From Zhengella sp041738295 (GTDB lineage Bacteria > Pseudomonadota > Alphaproteobacteria > Rhizobiales > Rhizobiaceae): a stretch of 25,667 nt of DNA. A model generated the notes under the pieces. It was not told the DNA's origin, did not search any database, and worked only from the letters and a program-made list of their open reading frames with translations. The translations under genes were made by a program, and so were the position numbers. Positions 1 to 8,167 of the stretch are shown here, piece after piece. Every line of letters begins with the position of its first letter. Position 1 is the stretch's first letter. The stretch covers positions 1 through 25,667 of the forward strand of contig JBGSQC010000116.1 of the NCBI GenBank assembly GCA_041738295.1, written 5' to 3'.

Positions 1-257
1 CCTCGGGCACGATCCCGAAGCTGCCGGTCAACCTTACGCTGGTGAAGGGCTATTCGCTGGTTGGCGTGTTCTGGGGCGATTTCACCCGGCGCGAGCCGAA
101 AGTTTTTGCTGCGAACCTGGCCGAGCTTGTCGGATGGCATGCCAAGGGCCAGATAAAGCCGGTGATCGAAGGCCGCTTCCCGCTGAAGGATGCGGCTTCC
201 GTTCTCACCCGCGTACTCAACAGGGGGGCGACCGGCAAGATCGTCCTGGTGCCATGA
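1..257 (+). CDS. NADPH:quinone oxidoreductase / zinc-type alcohol dehydrogenase family protein (MDR superfamily), 3' end only
   Basis: Only the last 84 codons are in the window; the reading frame is open from base 3 and the 5' part lies upstream. The end, with a Gly-Lys-Ile-Val-Leu-Val-Pro finish preceded by the pattern 'IEGRFPLKDAASVL', is the usual C-terminus of MDR quinone reductases, where the last helix and strand close the catalytic domain. These cytoplasmic enzymes use NADPH to reduce quinones or activated double bonds such as enoyl-CoAs. Its TGA overlaps the ATG of the next gene, itself an MDR protein, so the two are probably co-transcribed and translationally coupled. The substrate is unknown. 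The family call rests on the C-terminus alone, since the Rossmann nucleotide-binding part is missing. Confidence 0.75.
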   Translation, partial: SGTIPKLPVNLTLVKGYSLVGVFWGDFTRREPKVFAANLAELVGWHAKGQIKPVIEGRFPLKDAASVLTRVLNRGATGKIVLVP

Positions 258-1297
258 TGACTTTGCCCAAGACCATGAAAGCACTTTTGCAGAAGCATGA
301 TGGCTATGCCGCCAAGCCTTCGCCCTTCGCGCTGGAGGCCGCTGCCCCCTATGTGGAGCTGGCCGAGGTGCCGGTGCCGCAACCCGCAGAAGGCCAGGTG
401 CTGCTGAAGCTGTCGCTCGCCTCGGTCAATCCGTCTGACGTGATGTTCATCAAGGGCCTTTATGGCCAGCCGCGCCAGATGGGGAAGGCAGCGGGCTTTG
501 AGGGCGTCGGCGTCGTGGTGGCGTCGGGCGGCGGCAAGCTCGCTGACGGGCTGGTCGGCAAGCGCGTGTCCTACGCCGCCGGGCCGAACGGCACGGGATC
601 CTGGGCCGAATATGCAGTGGCCGATGCCGCCGGATGCATTCCGCTTATCGACGGCGTGTCGGATGTCGACGGCGCTGCGATGATCGTCAATCCGCTCACC
701 GCAATTGCCATGTTTGAAATCGTGCGCGACGAGGGCGAGAAAGCCTTCGTGCTGACGGCGGGTGCCAGCCAGCTCTGCAAGCTGATCATGGGCCTTGCCC
801 GAGAGGAAGGCTTCCGCCCGATAGCCATTGTGCGCCGCGATGATCAGATCGCCCCGTTGCTCGCATCCGGTGCTGCCCATGTGCTCAATGCCACGGCGCC
901 GGACTATGAGGAAAAGCTGCAGGCGGTGATGCGGGAGGAAAAGCCGCGGATCCTGCTCGATGCCGTGACCGGCCCGCAGGCGGCCCATCTCTTCCACGTG
1001 ATGCCGCGGCGCGCCCGCTGGATCATCTATGGACGCCTTGATGCGGCGCTGCCCTCCATTGAGGAGCCCGGCCAAATGATCTTCATGCACAAGAAGATAG
1101 AAGGCTTCTGGTTGACCGAATGGATGAGAACCGCTGGTCAAGAGGCCCGGTTCAATGCCATCATGCGGGCGCAGAAGAATTTTGCTGATGGCACGTGGAA
1201 GACTGACGTAACGGCAAGGGTGCCGCTGGAACGCGCGGTGGAGGAACTGGCGGGCGAACTCGCAAAGCCGAACGGAAAGGTATTCCTGGTCCCATAA
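254..1297 (+). CDS. MDR-superfamily zinc-binding dehydrogenase / quinone reductase-like protein
   Basis: About 347 aa, a normal MDR length. The N-terminal GroES-like domain shows 'MKALLQKHDG', 'LASVNPSDVMFIKGLYG' and 'GFEGVGVVV', typical of quinone-reductase-type MDR proteins that lack a structural zinc lobe. The central Rossmann region carries 'VLTAGASQLCKLIMGLA', a variant of the AxxGxxG nucleotide loop. The C-terminus ends 'GKVFLVP', like its upstream neighbour. I chose the ATG at 254 because it overlaps the preceding TGA (ATGA coupling); a second ATG follows at 257 and another at 275. The open frame runs back to 134, but that part overlaps the upstream gene and is not MDR-like. Two consecutive MDR genes suggest divergent paralogues acting with the CoA ligase downstream, for example on enoyl-CoA intermediates. 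That link is inference from position. Confidence 0.78.
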   Translation: MMTLPKTMKALLQKHDGYAAKPSPFALEAAAPYVELAEVPVPQPAEGQVLLKLSLASVNPSDVMFIKGLYGQPRQMGKAAGFEGVGVVVASGGGKLADGLVGKRVSYAAGPNGTGSWAEYAVADAAGCIPLIDGVSDVDGAAMIVNPLTAIAMFEIVRDEGEKAFVLTAGASQLCKLIMGLAREEGFRPIAIVRRDDQIAPLLASGAAHVLNATAPDYEEKLQAVMREEKPRILLDAVTGPQAAHLFHVMPRRARWIIYGRLDAALPSIEEPGQMIFMHKKIEGFWLTEWMRTAGQEARFNAIMRAQKNFADGTWKTDVTARVPLERAVEELAGELAKPNGKVFLVP

Positions 1298-1350
1298 GGG
1301 CCGGGACGAGACGGACCCCGGAAAAAATCGGGGCCGGATCAAGGAGACGG

Positions 1351-1375
1351 CAGGCATGGCCGGGAACCATGCCTG
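1351..1375 (+). promoter_or_regulatory. 9-bp perfect inverted repeat (stem-loop) upstream of livH, overlapping a possible 6-codon leader ORF
   Basis: CAGGCATGG (1351-1359), a 7-nt spacer and CCATGCCTG (1367-1375) form a perfect 9-bp stem, 7 nt before the livH Shine-Dalgarno. An AAGGAGA at 1341-1347 sits 8 nt before an ATG at 1356 that opens a 6-codon frame (MAGNHA) ending at 1376. The stem could be a processing or stability element, a leader-peptide switch, or an operator. No T-run follows, so it is not a simple terminator. Confidence 0.4.
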
Positions 1376-1397
1376 ATGACATGGGAGGAAACGCGTC

Positions 1398-2273
1398 TTG
1401 GACGTATTGCAGCTCTTGGTAAGCGGGCTGGCGAACGGCTGTATCTACGGCCTGATCGCGCTCGGCTTCGTCCTGATCTACAAGGCCACGGAGGCGGTGA
1501 ATTTCGCCCAAGGCGACATGATGATGCTTGGCGCATTCGTCACGCTGTGGCTCACGAATTCCAACCAGTTGGACCTGCCTTTCTGGCTGTCGGTGCCGAT
1601 GGCCATCGTGATCATGGGCATGTTCGGCTATCTGCTCGACCTGATCATCATCCGCCAGCTTTCCGGCCGCAGCCAGGTCGCCCTCGTCATCCTCACCATC
1701 GCGCTCGGCTTCGTACTGCGCTTTGCTGCCGGCACGATCTGGGGCTATGAGCCGCAATCGCTGGAGACGCCCTATTCCGGCATGGATGTGCGCTTCGGCG
1801 GTGTGGTGCTCGGCCTTGACGAGGTGGCAGTCATCATTGCCACGCTGGTGCTGACCGGTGCCTTCTACCTCTACTTCAACAACACGCGCCTCGGTGTTGC
1901 CATGCAGGCTGCCTCTCAGAACCAGCTTGCGGCCTATTACATGGGCATTCCGGTGAAACGGGTGCAGTCGCTGGTCTGGGCGCTCTCGGGCATGATGGCG
2001 ACGGTTGCCGGCGTGCTCTACGCCTCCAAGGGCTCCATTGACCCGACCGCCGGCCTGCTCGGCATCAAGGCCTTCGCGGCGGCTGTCATCGGCGGCATGG
2101 GCTCACTGCCCGGCGCGCTGATCGGCGGCATCGTGCTTGGTGTCATCGAACCCTTCGCCGCCCGCTATGGCCCGCCAGGCTACAGCCAGATCGCTCCCTA
2201 CCTGCTGCTCTTCCTGGTGCTGGTGTTCCGCCCGCACGGGATTTTGGCGCAGGTTCACCGCAAGAAGGTGTGA
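1398..2273 (+). CDS. livH: Branched-chain amino acid-type ABC transporter permease, LivH family
   Basis: 291 aa, the usual LivH length. Hydrophobic throughout, with about eight membrane segments. The N-terminus 'LVSGLANGCIYGLIALGFVLIYKAT' followed by 'VNFAQGDMMMLGAF' is diagnostic of LivH, as is the late 'GLLGIKAFAAAVIGGMGSLPGALIGG' loop that contacts the ATPases. It forms the inner-membrane channel with LivM. The start is TTG at 1398, chosen because GGGAGGA at 1383-1389 lies 8 nt upstream and no in-frame ATG fits. livM begins 6 nt after the stop. Family members in Rhizobiales carry amino acids, amides or aromatic and aliphatic acids; the CoA ligase in the same run makes a carboxylic acid at least as likely as leucine. 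Confidence 0.92.
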   Translation: MDVLQLLVSGLANGCIYGLIALGFVLIYKATEAVNFAQGDMMMLGAFVTLWLTNSNQLDLPFWLSVPMAIVIMGMFGYLLDLIIIRQLSGRSQVALVILTIALGFVLRFAAGTIWGYEPQSLETPYSGMDVRFGGVVLGLDEVAVIIATLVLTGAFYLYFNNTRLGVAMQAASQNQLAAYYMGIPVKRVQSLVWALSGMMATVAGVLYASKGSIDPTAGLLGIKAFAAAVIGGMGSLPGALIGGIVLGVIEPFAARYGPPGYSQIAPYLLLFLVLVFRPHGILAQVHRKKV

Positions 2274-2279
2274 GGGCCC

Positions 2280-3380
2280 ATGCGCATTCTTTTCAAGACG
2301 AGCTACGACCAGGACATCAACCTCTTCAAGCATGGCCACCAGATGGCCTGGTACGGGCTGCTGTTTGCCCTGATGATCGGGCTGCCCTTCCTCGCCTCTG
2401 GCTTCATGCTGGGCGAAGTGACAAACGTGCTGATCTGGGCGATTGCCGGCATGGGTCTGATGATGCTGGTCGGCCAGACCGGGCAGGCGTCGCTCGGGCA
2501 TGCCGCGTTCCTTGCCATCGGCTGCTACGCCAATGCCATCCTGCAGACGCGTCTCGGCCTGCCGTTCCTTGTCACCTTCCCGCTGGCCGGGCTGATCGCG
2601 GCAGCGGCGGGCGTGGCGCTTGCCATCCCGACAACGCGGCTGCACGGCATCTATCTGGCGATTGCGACACTTGCGGTGTCGATCCTGATCGAGGACCTGA
2701 TTGTCATTGCCGAGCCGCTGACCGGCGGCGTGGCGGGCATCGTGGTGCCTGATATCGCCATCTTTGGCGTCGCCATCACCCGCTTCGGCAGTCCGTTTCT
2801 GTTCTACTGGCTGGTGCTGGCGGTGGTGTTTGGAGTGGTCTTTGCCTATCGCAACATCCTGCGCTCACCCACGGGCCGCGCCTTTGCGGCGGTGCGCGAT
2901 TCGGAAATCTCGGCGCAGGCCATGGGCGTCAATGTTCCTCGCACCAAGGCCGTGGCTTTCGGCATCTCGACCGGGTTTACCGGTTTGGCCGGGGCGCTGA
3001 TGGGCCATTTCATCGGCTATGTGAACCACGAGGCCTTCATCATCCTGGTGTCGATCCAGCTGTTGCTGATGGTTGTCATCGGCGGGCTTGGCACCATCCA
3101 TGGCGCTTTCTTCGGGGCGATCCTGGTGGTGTTCCTGCCGCAGGCCCTGTCCATCTTCCGCGACTGGGTGGGCAATGTCACCGGTGCCGGGTCGATCACC
3201 GTGCCGGGCCTTGAGACCGCGGTCTTCGGCATGATCATGATCGGCTTCATCCTGTTCGAGCCGATGGGCATTTACGGCATCTGGATCAAGCTTAGGACCT
3301 ATTTCGAGCTGTTCCCATTCTATCGCCGCGACATGTTCCGCCGGCAGAAGAGCTACCTGAAGACGGAGCGCATGCGATGA
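2280..3380 (+). CDS. livM: Branched-chain amino acid-type ABC transporter permease, LivM family
   Basis: 366 aa, with about ten membrane segments. 'MGLMMLVGQTGQASLGHAAFLAIGCY' and 'LRSPTGRAFAAVRDSEISAQAMGVNV' are the LivM hallmarks; the second is the cytoplasmic coupling loop. The 'VVIGGLGTIHGAFFGAILV' segment mirrors that of LivH. It partners LivH in the inner membrane. A cytoplasmic tail of about 35 residues rich in Arg, Lys and Tyr follows the last membrane segment and is longer than in many LivM proteins. The stop overlaps the livG ATG in an ATGA, indicating translational coupling. Confidence 0.92.
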   Translation: MRILFKTSYDQDINLFKHGHQMAWYGLLFALMIGLPFLASGFMLGEVTNVLIWAIAGMGLMMLVGQTGQASLGHAAFLAIGCYANAILQTRLGLPFLVTFPLAGLIAAAAGVALAIPTTRLHGIYLAIATLAVSILIEDLIVIAEPLTGGVAGIVVPDIAIFGVAITRFGSPFLFYWLVLAVVFGVVFAYRNILRSPTGRAFAAVRDSEISAQAMGVNVPRTKAVAFGISTGFTGLAGALMGHFIGYVNHEAFIILVSIQLLLMVVIGGLGTIHGAFFGAILVVFLPQALSIFRDWVGNVTGAGSITVPGLETAVFGMIMIGFILFEPMGIYGIWIKLRTYFELFPFYRRDMFRRQKSYLKTERMR

Positions 3381-4156
3381 GCCTTCTGGAAGTCAGAAAT
3401 GTCACTCTGAAGTTTGGCGGCGTTGTCGCCGTCAATAATGTCTCGTTCAATGTCGAGGAGGGCGAGGTCTTCGCGCTGGTCGGGCCGAACGGGGCGGGCA
3501 AATCGACCTTGTTCAACCTGATCTCGCGGTTTTACACGCCGGTCGAAGGCGAGATCATTTTCGACGGCAAGAACCTGCTGGAGCACACGGCCCATGACAT
3601 TGCCCGGCTGGGCATTGCGCGAACCTTCCAGAACATCGAATTGTTTGAACAGGCAACCGTGCTGCAGAACCTGCTGGTCGGGCGCAACCGTTTCCGCAAA
3701 TCCAATCTTCTGACCGAAATGCTTTTCCTGCCGTCCCTGCGTGAACAGGAGCGCGAAAGCAGGCGTGCGGTGGAGGAGGTGATCAACTTCCTCGACCTGC
3801 ATCCCTATCGCGACAAGTACATTGCGGGCCTGCCCTATGGCGTGCGCAAGGTGGTGGAAATGGGCAGGGCGCTTGCCATCCAGCCCAAGCTGCTGCTGCT
3901 GGACGAGCCGGCGTCAGGCCTTTCGGTGGAAGAAACGCAGGATGTTGCCTTCTGGGTCGAGGACATCAAGAAGCAGATGGGCATCACCGTGCTGATGGTG
4001 GAGCACGACATGCATCTGGTGGCCGCCGTTTCAGACCGGGTGATGGCGCTGGCCGACGGCAAGACGCTGGCGCTCGGTACGCCGCATGAGGTGCAGAACC
4101 ATCCTGCCGTGATCGAGGCCTATATCGGGGTCGATGACAAGGAGGCCGCGGCATGA
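3377..4156 (+). CDS. livG: ABC transporter ATP-binding protein, LivG family
   Basis: 259 aa. Walker A GPNGAGKST is at residues 36-44, Walker B is 'LLLLDEP', and the switch histidine is in 'LMVEHDMHLV'. The signature motif is unusual: where LivG proteins commonly have LSYGQ or LSGGQ, this one reads 'GLPYGVRKVVEMGRAL'. It hydrolyses ATP on the cytoplasmic face together with LivF to drive import through LivH/LivM. The C-terminal 'VIEAYIG' is the usual LivG ending. It overlaps both neighbours by 4 nt. The odd signature may mark the subfamily that travels with acyl-CoA ligases rather than classical leucine transporters; this is inference. Confidence 0.92.
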   Translation: MSLLEVRNVTLKFGGVVAVNNVSFNVEEGEVFALVGPNGAGKSTLFNLISRFYTPVEGEIIFDGKNLLEHTAHDIARLGIARTFQNIELFEQATVLQNLLVGRNRFRKSNLLTEMLFLPSLREQERESRRAVEEVINFLDLHPYRDKYIAGLPYGVRKVVEMGRALAIQPKLLLLDEPASGLSVEETQDVAFWVEDIKKQMGITVLMVEHDMHLVAAVSDRVMALADGKTLALGTPHEVQNHPAVIEAYIGVDDKEAAA

Positions 4157-4965
4157 GTGCTGGCGTGATGGAAAAGACCGCTGCCAAGGATGCCGCCGAG
4201 CCGGTGCTGCGCATCGTCAACCTGGAAAGCTATTACGGGCCGATCATGGCGCTGCGCGGCGTCTCGCTCACCGTGCGCGAAGGCCAGATCGTCACGGTGC
4301 TGGGCGCCAATGGCGCGGGCAAGACGACGCTGATGAAAACGATTTCCGGCGTCATGGACCCCGAAAAAGGCCAGGTCTTCCACAACGGCGTCAACATTGC
4401 CGGGCTTGATCCCGACAAGGTGGTGAATGGAGGGCTGGTGCATGTGCCGGAAGGCCGCGAGGTTTTCCCGCTGCTCACCGTCGAGGAAAACCTCGACATG
4501 GGTGCCTTCACACGACGCGACACGGCGGGCATCGCCGCCGACAAGGAGATGGTGTTCTCCTATTTCCCGATCCTGAAGGAGCGCCGCAAACAGGCGGCCG
4601 GAACGCTCTCTGGCGGCCAGCAGCAGATGCTGGCGATCGGTCGCGGGCTGATGGCACGGCCGAAGCTGATGCTGCTGGATGAGCCGAGCCTCGGCCTGTC
4701 ACCCCTTCTGGTGAAGGAGATCTTTGCCATCGTGCGCCGCTTGAACCGAGAGCAGAAGGTGACCATGCTGCTGGTGGAGCAAAACGCCAAGGTGGCGCTG
4801 GACGTGGCCGACTTCGGCTATGTCATGGAGCTTGGCCGCATCGTCATGGAAGGCGAGGCGAGCCGGCTGAAGGAAAGCAAGGACATCCAGGAGTTCTATC
4901 TGGGCGTCCAGGAAGAGAGCCAGCGCGGACAAAAGCGCTGGAAGCAGAAGAAGACGTGGCGTTGA
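4153..4965 (+). CDS. livF: ABC transporter ATP-binding protein, LivF family
   Basis: 270 aa. Walker A GANGAGKTT is at residues 51-59, the signature 'LSGGQQQMLAIGRGLM' is canonical, Walker B is 'LMLLDEPSLGLSP', and the switch is 'LLVEQNA'. 'HVPEGREVFPLLTVEENLDMGAF' is typical of LivF. Compared with LivF of about 235 aa, it has some 18 extra N-terminal residues and a basic C-terminal tail (ending 'KRWKQKKTWR'). An internal ATG at 4168 would shorten it by five residues, but the ATGA overlap with livG favours 4153. It pairs with LivG as the ATPase heterodimer. A 19-nt gap leads to the CoA ligase gene. Confidence 0.92.
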   Translation: MSAGVMEKTAAKDAAEPVLRIVNLESYYGPIMALRGVSLTVREGQIVTVLGANGAGKTTLMKTISGVMDPEKGQVFHNGVNIAGLDPDKVVNGGLVHVPEGREVFPLLTVEENLDMGAFTRRDTAGIAADKEMVFSYFPILKERRKQAAGTLSGGQQQMLAIGRGLMARPKLMLLDEPSLGLSPLLVKEIFAIVRRLNREQKVTMLLVEQNAKVALDVADFGYVMELGRIVMEGEASRLKESKDIQEFYLGVQEESQRGQKRWKQKKTWR

Positions 4966-4984
4966 GGCAAGGGGAGGCGACGAG

Positions 4985-6871
4985 ATGACAGTGCAGGCAA
5001 TGATCCCGCCGCAGGTGACGATCAACGGCATGTCGGTCAACAAGGACCTGACGCAGGGGCCGTGGTTTGTCGATGGCTGCGACACCATGCCGAAACTCTT
5101 CCTGCAGCGCTGCCGCGAGCTCGGCCAGCGCACCGCGCACCGCGAGAAGGACTACGGCATCTGGCTCTCCTATTCCTGGGCGGATTTCCTGGAGCATGCC
5201 CGCCTCATCGGCCTGGGCCTCTACCGTCTGGGCCTGAGACGCGGCGACGTGGTGTCCATCCTGTCGGAAGACAACAAGGAATGGGTCTACAGTGACATGG
5301 GCATCCAGGCCATGGGTGGAATTTGTTCTGGCGTCTACACCACGGATGCCCCGGCGCAGCTGCGTTATTTGATGCTCGATTCAGGATCAAAATTCCTGAT
5401 CGTCGAGAATGACGAGCAGCTCGACAAATATCTGGAGATCAAGGCGGACGTGCCCGGTGTCGAGAAGGTGATCGTGCTCGACAATGACGGATTGCACGGC
5501 TTTTCCGATGACAAGGTGATGTTCCTTGATGATCTCTACAAGCTTGGCCGCGAACAGCTGAAGGAAACGCCGGGCCTGTTCGAGGACGAGATCGCGCGGT
5601 CCGCGCCCGAGGACATCGCCATCCTGGTCTATACGTCAGGCACGACGGGCAATCCGAAGGGTGCGATGATCTCGCAGACCAACATCATGTTCTCGATCTC
5701 GTCGGGCGTGGCATCGGCACCGATCCGCCCTACCGACGAACAGGTTTGCTTCCTGCCGCTTTGCCACATCCTGGAGCGCCTGTTCTCCGGCTTTGCAACG
5801 ATTGCCGGCAAGTCCACGGTCAATTTCGCCGAGAGCCCGGAGACCGTGTTCGAGAATGTGCAGGAGGTTTCGCCGCATACCTTCGTGGCGGTGCCGCGCG
5901 TCTGGGAAAAGATCTATTCGCGCGTGATGATCCTGATCGGCGATGCGACGCCGCTGCAGCAATGGGCCTTCAAGCAGGCCATGAGCGTCGGCATGAAAAA
6001 GGCGGAAGCCGAACTCGCTGGAAAGCCGGTTCCCGGCGGCACGGCGCTCGCCTGGAAGTTCTGGGACATGATGGTGCTGAGGAATCTCCGCCGCATGCTC
6101 GGCATGGACCGGTTGCGGCGCGGCGGCTCGGGCGCGGCTCCCATTTCGCCGGACCTGCTCAAATGGTACCGCGCTGCCGGCGTGACGATCCTCGAAGGCT
6201 ACGGCATGACCGAAAGCTCCGGCGTCATCTCGATCAACACCGAGACCGAGAACCGCAACGGCTCGGTCGGCAAGCCGATCCCCGGAGCGCAGGTGCGCAT
6301 CGCTGACGATGGCGAGATCCAGTACAAGGCCGGCAATGTGTTCCGGGGCTATTGGAAGAACAACGAGAAGACCGCTGAGTCCTTGACTGCCGACGGCTGG
6401 CTGCGCACCGGAGATATCGGGAGGCTCGATGCCGACGGCTTTCTCACCATCACCGGTCGCCTGAAGGACATCATCATCACGGCTGGCGGCAAGAACATCA
6501 CGCCGGCCGAGATCGAGAACCGGCTGAAGTTCTCGCCTTATGTCTCGGATGCCGTGGTGATCGGCGACAAACGCAAATATCTCACCTGCCTCATCATGAT
6601 CGACCAGGAGAACGTGGAAAAATTCGCGCAGTCCAAGCGCGTTCCCTTCTCCGATTTCCGTTCGCTGTGCGCAGCGCCGGAAGTGCGCGAATTGATTGGC
6701 CGTGTGGTGGAGGAGACCAACCGGGATTTTGCCCGGGTGGAGCAGATCAAGGATTTCCGCCTGATCGACACATTGCTGACGGCGGAGGACGAGGAGTTGA
6801 CAGCAACCATGAAACTGAAACGTGGCTTCGTGGAAAAGAAGCACAAGCCGCTGATCGATTCCATGTACTGA
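4985..6871 (+). CDS. AMP-dependent synthetase/ligase, long-chain acyl-CoA synthetase-like
   Basis: 628 aa. It has the ANL-superfamily motifs in order: 'VYTSGTTGNPKGAM' near residue 217 (phosphate loop), 'EGYGMTES' near 404 (adenylate and aromatic binding), 'GWLRTGDIG' near 474, and 'GRLKDIIITAGGKNITPAEIE' near 490, with the hinge and catalytic lysine region following. The size and the sequence 'CFLPLCHILERLFSGFATIAGKS' match FadD15/FACL-type long-chain acyl-CoA synthetases rather than acetyl-CoA synthetases. The reaction is carboxylate + ATP + CoA to acyl-CoA + AMP + PPi. It starts 19 nt after livF, preceded by a GGGGAGG-like site, and is followed by the binding-protein gene, so it is embedded in the transport operon. 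The imported acid is therefore probably its substrate, but chain length and nature cannot be read from sequence. Confidence 0.88.
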   Translation: MTVQAMIPPQVTINGMSVNKDLTQGPWFVDGCDTMPKLFLQRCRELGQRTAHREKDYGIWLSYSWADFLEHARLIGLGLYRLGLRRGDVVSILSEDNKEWVYSDMGIQAMGGICSGVYTTDAPAQLRYLMLDSGSKFLIVENDEQLDKYLEIKADVPGVEKVIVLDNDGLHGFSDDKVMFLDDLYKLGREQLKETPGLFEDEIARSAPEDIAILVYTSGTTGNPKGAMISQTNIMFSISSGVASAPIRPTDEQVCFLPLCHILERLFSGFATIAGKSTVNFAESPETVFENVQEVSPHTFVAVPRVWEKIYSRVMILIGDATPLQQWAFKQAMSVGMKKAEAELAGKPVPGGTALAWKFWDMMVLRNLRRMLGMDRLRRGGSGAAPISPDLLKWYRAAGVTILEGYGMTESSGVISINTETENRNGSVGKPIPGAQVRIADDGEIQYKAGNVFRGYWKNNEKTAESLTADGWLRTGDIGRLDADGFLTITGRLKDIIITAGGKNITPAEIENRLKFSPYVSDAVVIGDKRKYLTCLIMIDQENVEKFAQSKRVPFSDFRSLCAAPEVRELIGRVVEETNRDFARVEQIKDFRLIDTLLTAEDEELTATMKLKRGFVEKKHKPLIDSMY

Positions 6872-6921
6872 CCGGGAGGACCCCGGGGACGACGCATTCA
6901 ACCGTAACGGAGGAAACACGG

Positions 6922-8076
6922 ATGAAAAACGTACTGACCAAGAGCATTCTGGCTATGGCGCTGGCCGGTGGCCTTTCGACCACGGCCCTTTCGCAGGGCG
7001 TGACCGACACGGAAATCCTGATCGGCTCGAACGGCGACATGTCGGGCATTTTCGCGCCCTTCAACGTGCAGGCCATCAAGGCTGCACAGCTTGTGCTGGA
7101 AACGGTGAACGCAGCCGGTGGCATCCATGGCCGCCAGGTCAAGCTGATCGTTGAAGACCATGGCTACCAGCTGCCGAAGGCTGTCGCCAACTTCAACAAG
7201 CTGATCAACTCCGATGGCGTGTTCGCCATGATCCTGAACCTCGGCACGCCGATGAACATTGCCGGCTTCAACCTGATGGAGCCCAAGCAGGTGTTCAACC
7301 TGTCGCCGCTGACGTCGGCGCGCCAGATGCTGGACGAGCCGATCACCCACCGCTTCGCAGCGTTCTCGTGGTACTACGACCAGATCTTCAAGGGCGTTGA
7401 CTACCTGTTGAAGACCAAGGGCGGCGAAGAAGTCTGCGCCATGTACATCCCGTCGGATTTCGGCAAGGAAATCCAGGAAGCCGCCAAGGTCAAGGCAGAG
7501 GAATCCGGCAAGAAGTTTGCTGCCGAAACCACCCACAAGCCTGACGAGGCCGACTTTGTCGGTGCGCTCACCAAGCTGAAGGAATCGGGCTGCGACATCG
7601 TCGCCACCGCGCTTGGTGTCCGCCAGACCATCGTGGCCGTTGCGACTGCCAAGAAGCTCGGCTGGACCGACGTGACCTTCATCGGATCGTCGGCTGCTTT
7701 CCATGAAGCCATCGCGGCACAGCCCGGCGGCATCACCGACGGCTATTATGCCGCTGCCGGCTGGGCCGACTACAAGCCGCGCATGGACAATCCGGCGGTC
7801 AAAAAGTGGTATGACGCCTACAAGGCCAAGTACAATGAAGAGCCGGGCATGGCTGCCATTCTCGGCAATGGTGCGGCAGAAACGCTGGTTGCAGCCCTTC
7901 AGGCCGCAGGCAAGGACCTGAACGCCGAGACGTTCCGCGTGGCGATGGAAGGCATCAAGATGAAGGACGAAGTCGCCGACATGTCGGTTGACTTCGGCCC
8001 TGACCATCATGGCGCCGACACGGTCGTCATCTCGGTCGTCGAAGGCGGCGTGTTCAAGGAAGTCGCGCGCGACTGA
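6922..8076 (+). CDS. ABC transporter periplasmic substrate-binding protein, Leu/Ile/Val-binding (type I, Peripla_BP_6) family
   Basis: 384 aa. An N-terminal Sec signal (Lys residues, then a hydrophobic stretch 'ILAMALAGGLSTTALS') is followed by 'GVTDTEILIGSNGDMSGIFAPFNV', the typical mature start of LivK-like proteins. 'KLIVEDHGYQLPKAVANFNKLI' and 'YIPSDFGKEIQEAAKVKAEESG' are the usual lobe motifs. The start at 6922 is chosen because CGGAGG at 6908-6913 lies 8 nt upstream and the signal peptide begins there; the open frame extends further upstream, but inside the ligase gene. It delivers substrate to LivHM. It lies last in the operon, 50 nt after the ligase and just before a strong terminator. 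Ligand identity is unknown. Confidence 0.9.
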   Translation: MKNVLTKSILAMALAGGLSTTALSQGVTDTEILIGSNGDMSGIFAPFNVQAIKAAQLVLETVNAAGGIHGRQVKLIVEDHGYQLPKAVANFNKLINSDGVFAMILNLGTPMNIAGFNLMEPKQVFNLSPLTSARQMLDEPITHRFAAFSWYYDQIFKGVDYLLKTKGGEEVCAMYIPSDFGKEIQEAAKVKAEESGKKFAAETTHKPDEADFVGALTKLKESGCDIVATALGVRQTIVAVATAKKLGWTDVTFIGSSAAFHEAIAAQPGGITDGYYAAAGWADYKPRMDNPAVKKWYDAYKAKYNEEPGMAAILGNGAAETLVAALQAAGKDLNAETFRVAMEGIKMKDEVADMSVDFGPDHHGADTVVISVVEGGVFKEVARD

Positions 8077-8096
8077 TCCTGACTGCTGAAAACGAA

Positions 8097-8130
8097 AACG
8101 CCGCGCGGATCACTCCGCGCGGCGTTCTTT
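8097..8130. terminator. Strong (probably bidirectional) rho-independent terminator
   Basis: AACGCCGCGCGGA (8097-8109), loop TCAC, and TCCGCGCGGCGTT (8114-8126) form a perfect 13-bp stem followed by CTTT on the + strand. On the - strand the stem is followed by TTCGTTTTC. It ends the transport operon and can also serve hemN, which converges from the other side. Confidence 0.9.
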
Positions 8131-8167
8131 CATCTGCGCCACTTTTGCCCCGGCGCAGACGAATCTC

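Noticed and set aside
1315..1333. CCCCG-N8-CGGGG stem after the second MDR gene as a terminator
   Set aside because: Only a 5-bp stem with A-rich loop and no T-run; the operon more likely reads through.
50..1357. A 435-codon - strand frame across the MDR genes
   Set aside because: Both MDR genes on the + strand are clear by motif; this frame is His/Arg-rich and without recognisable domains.
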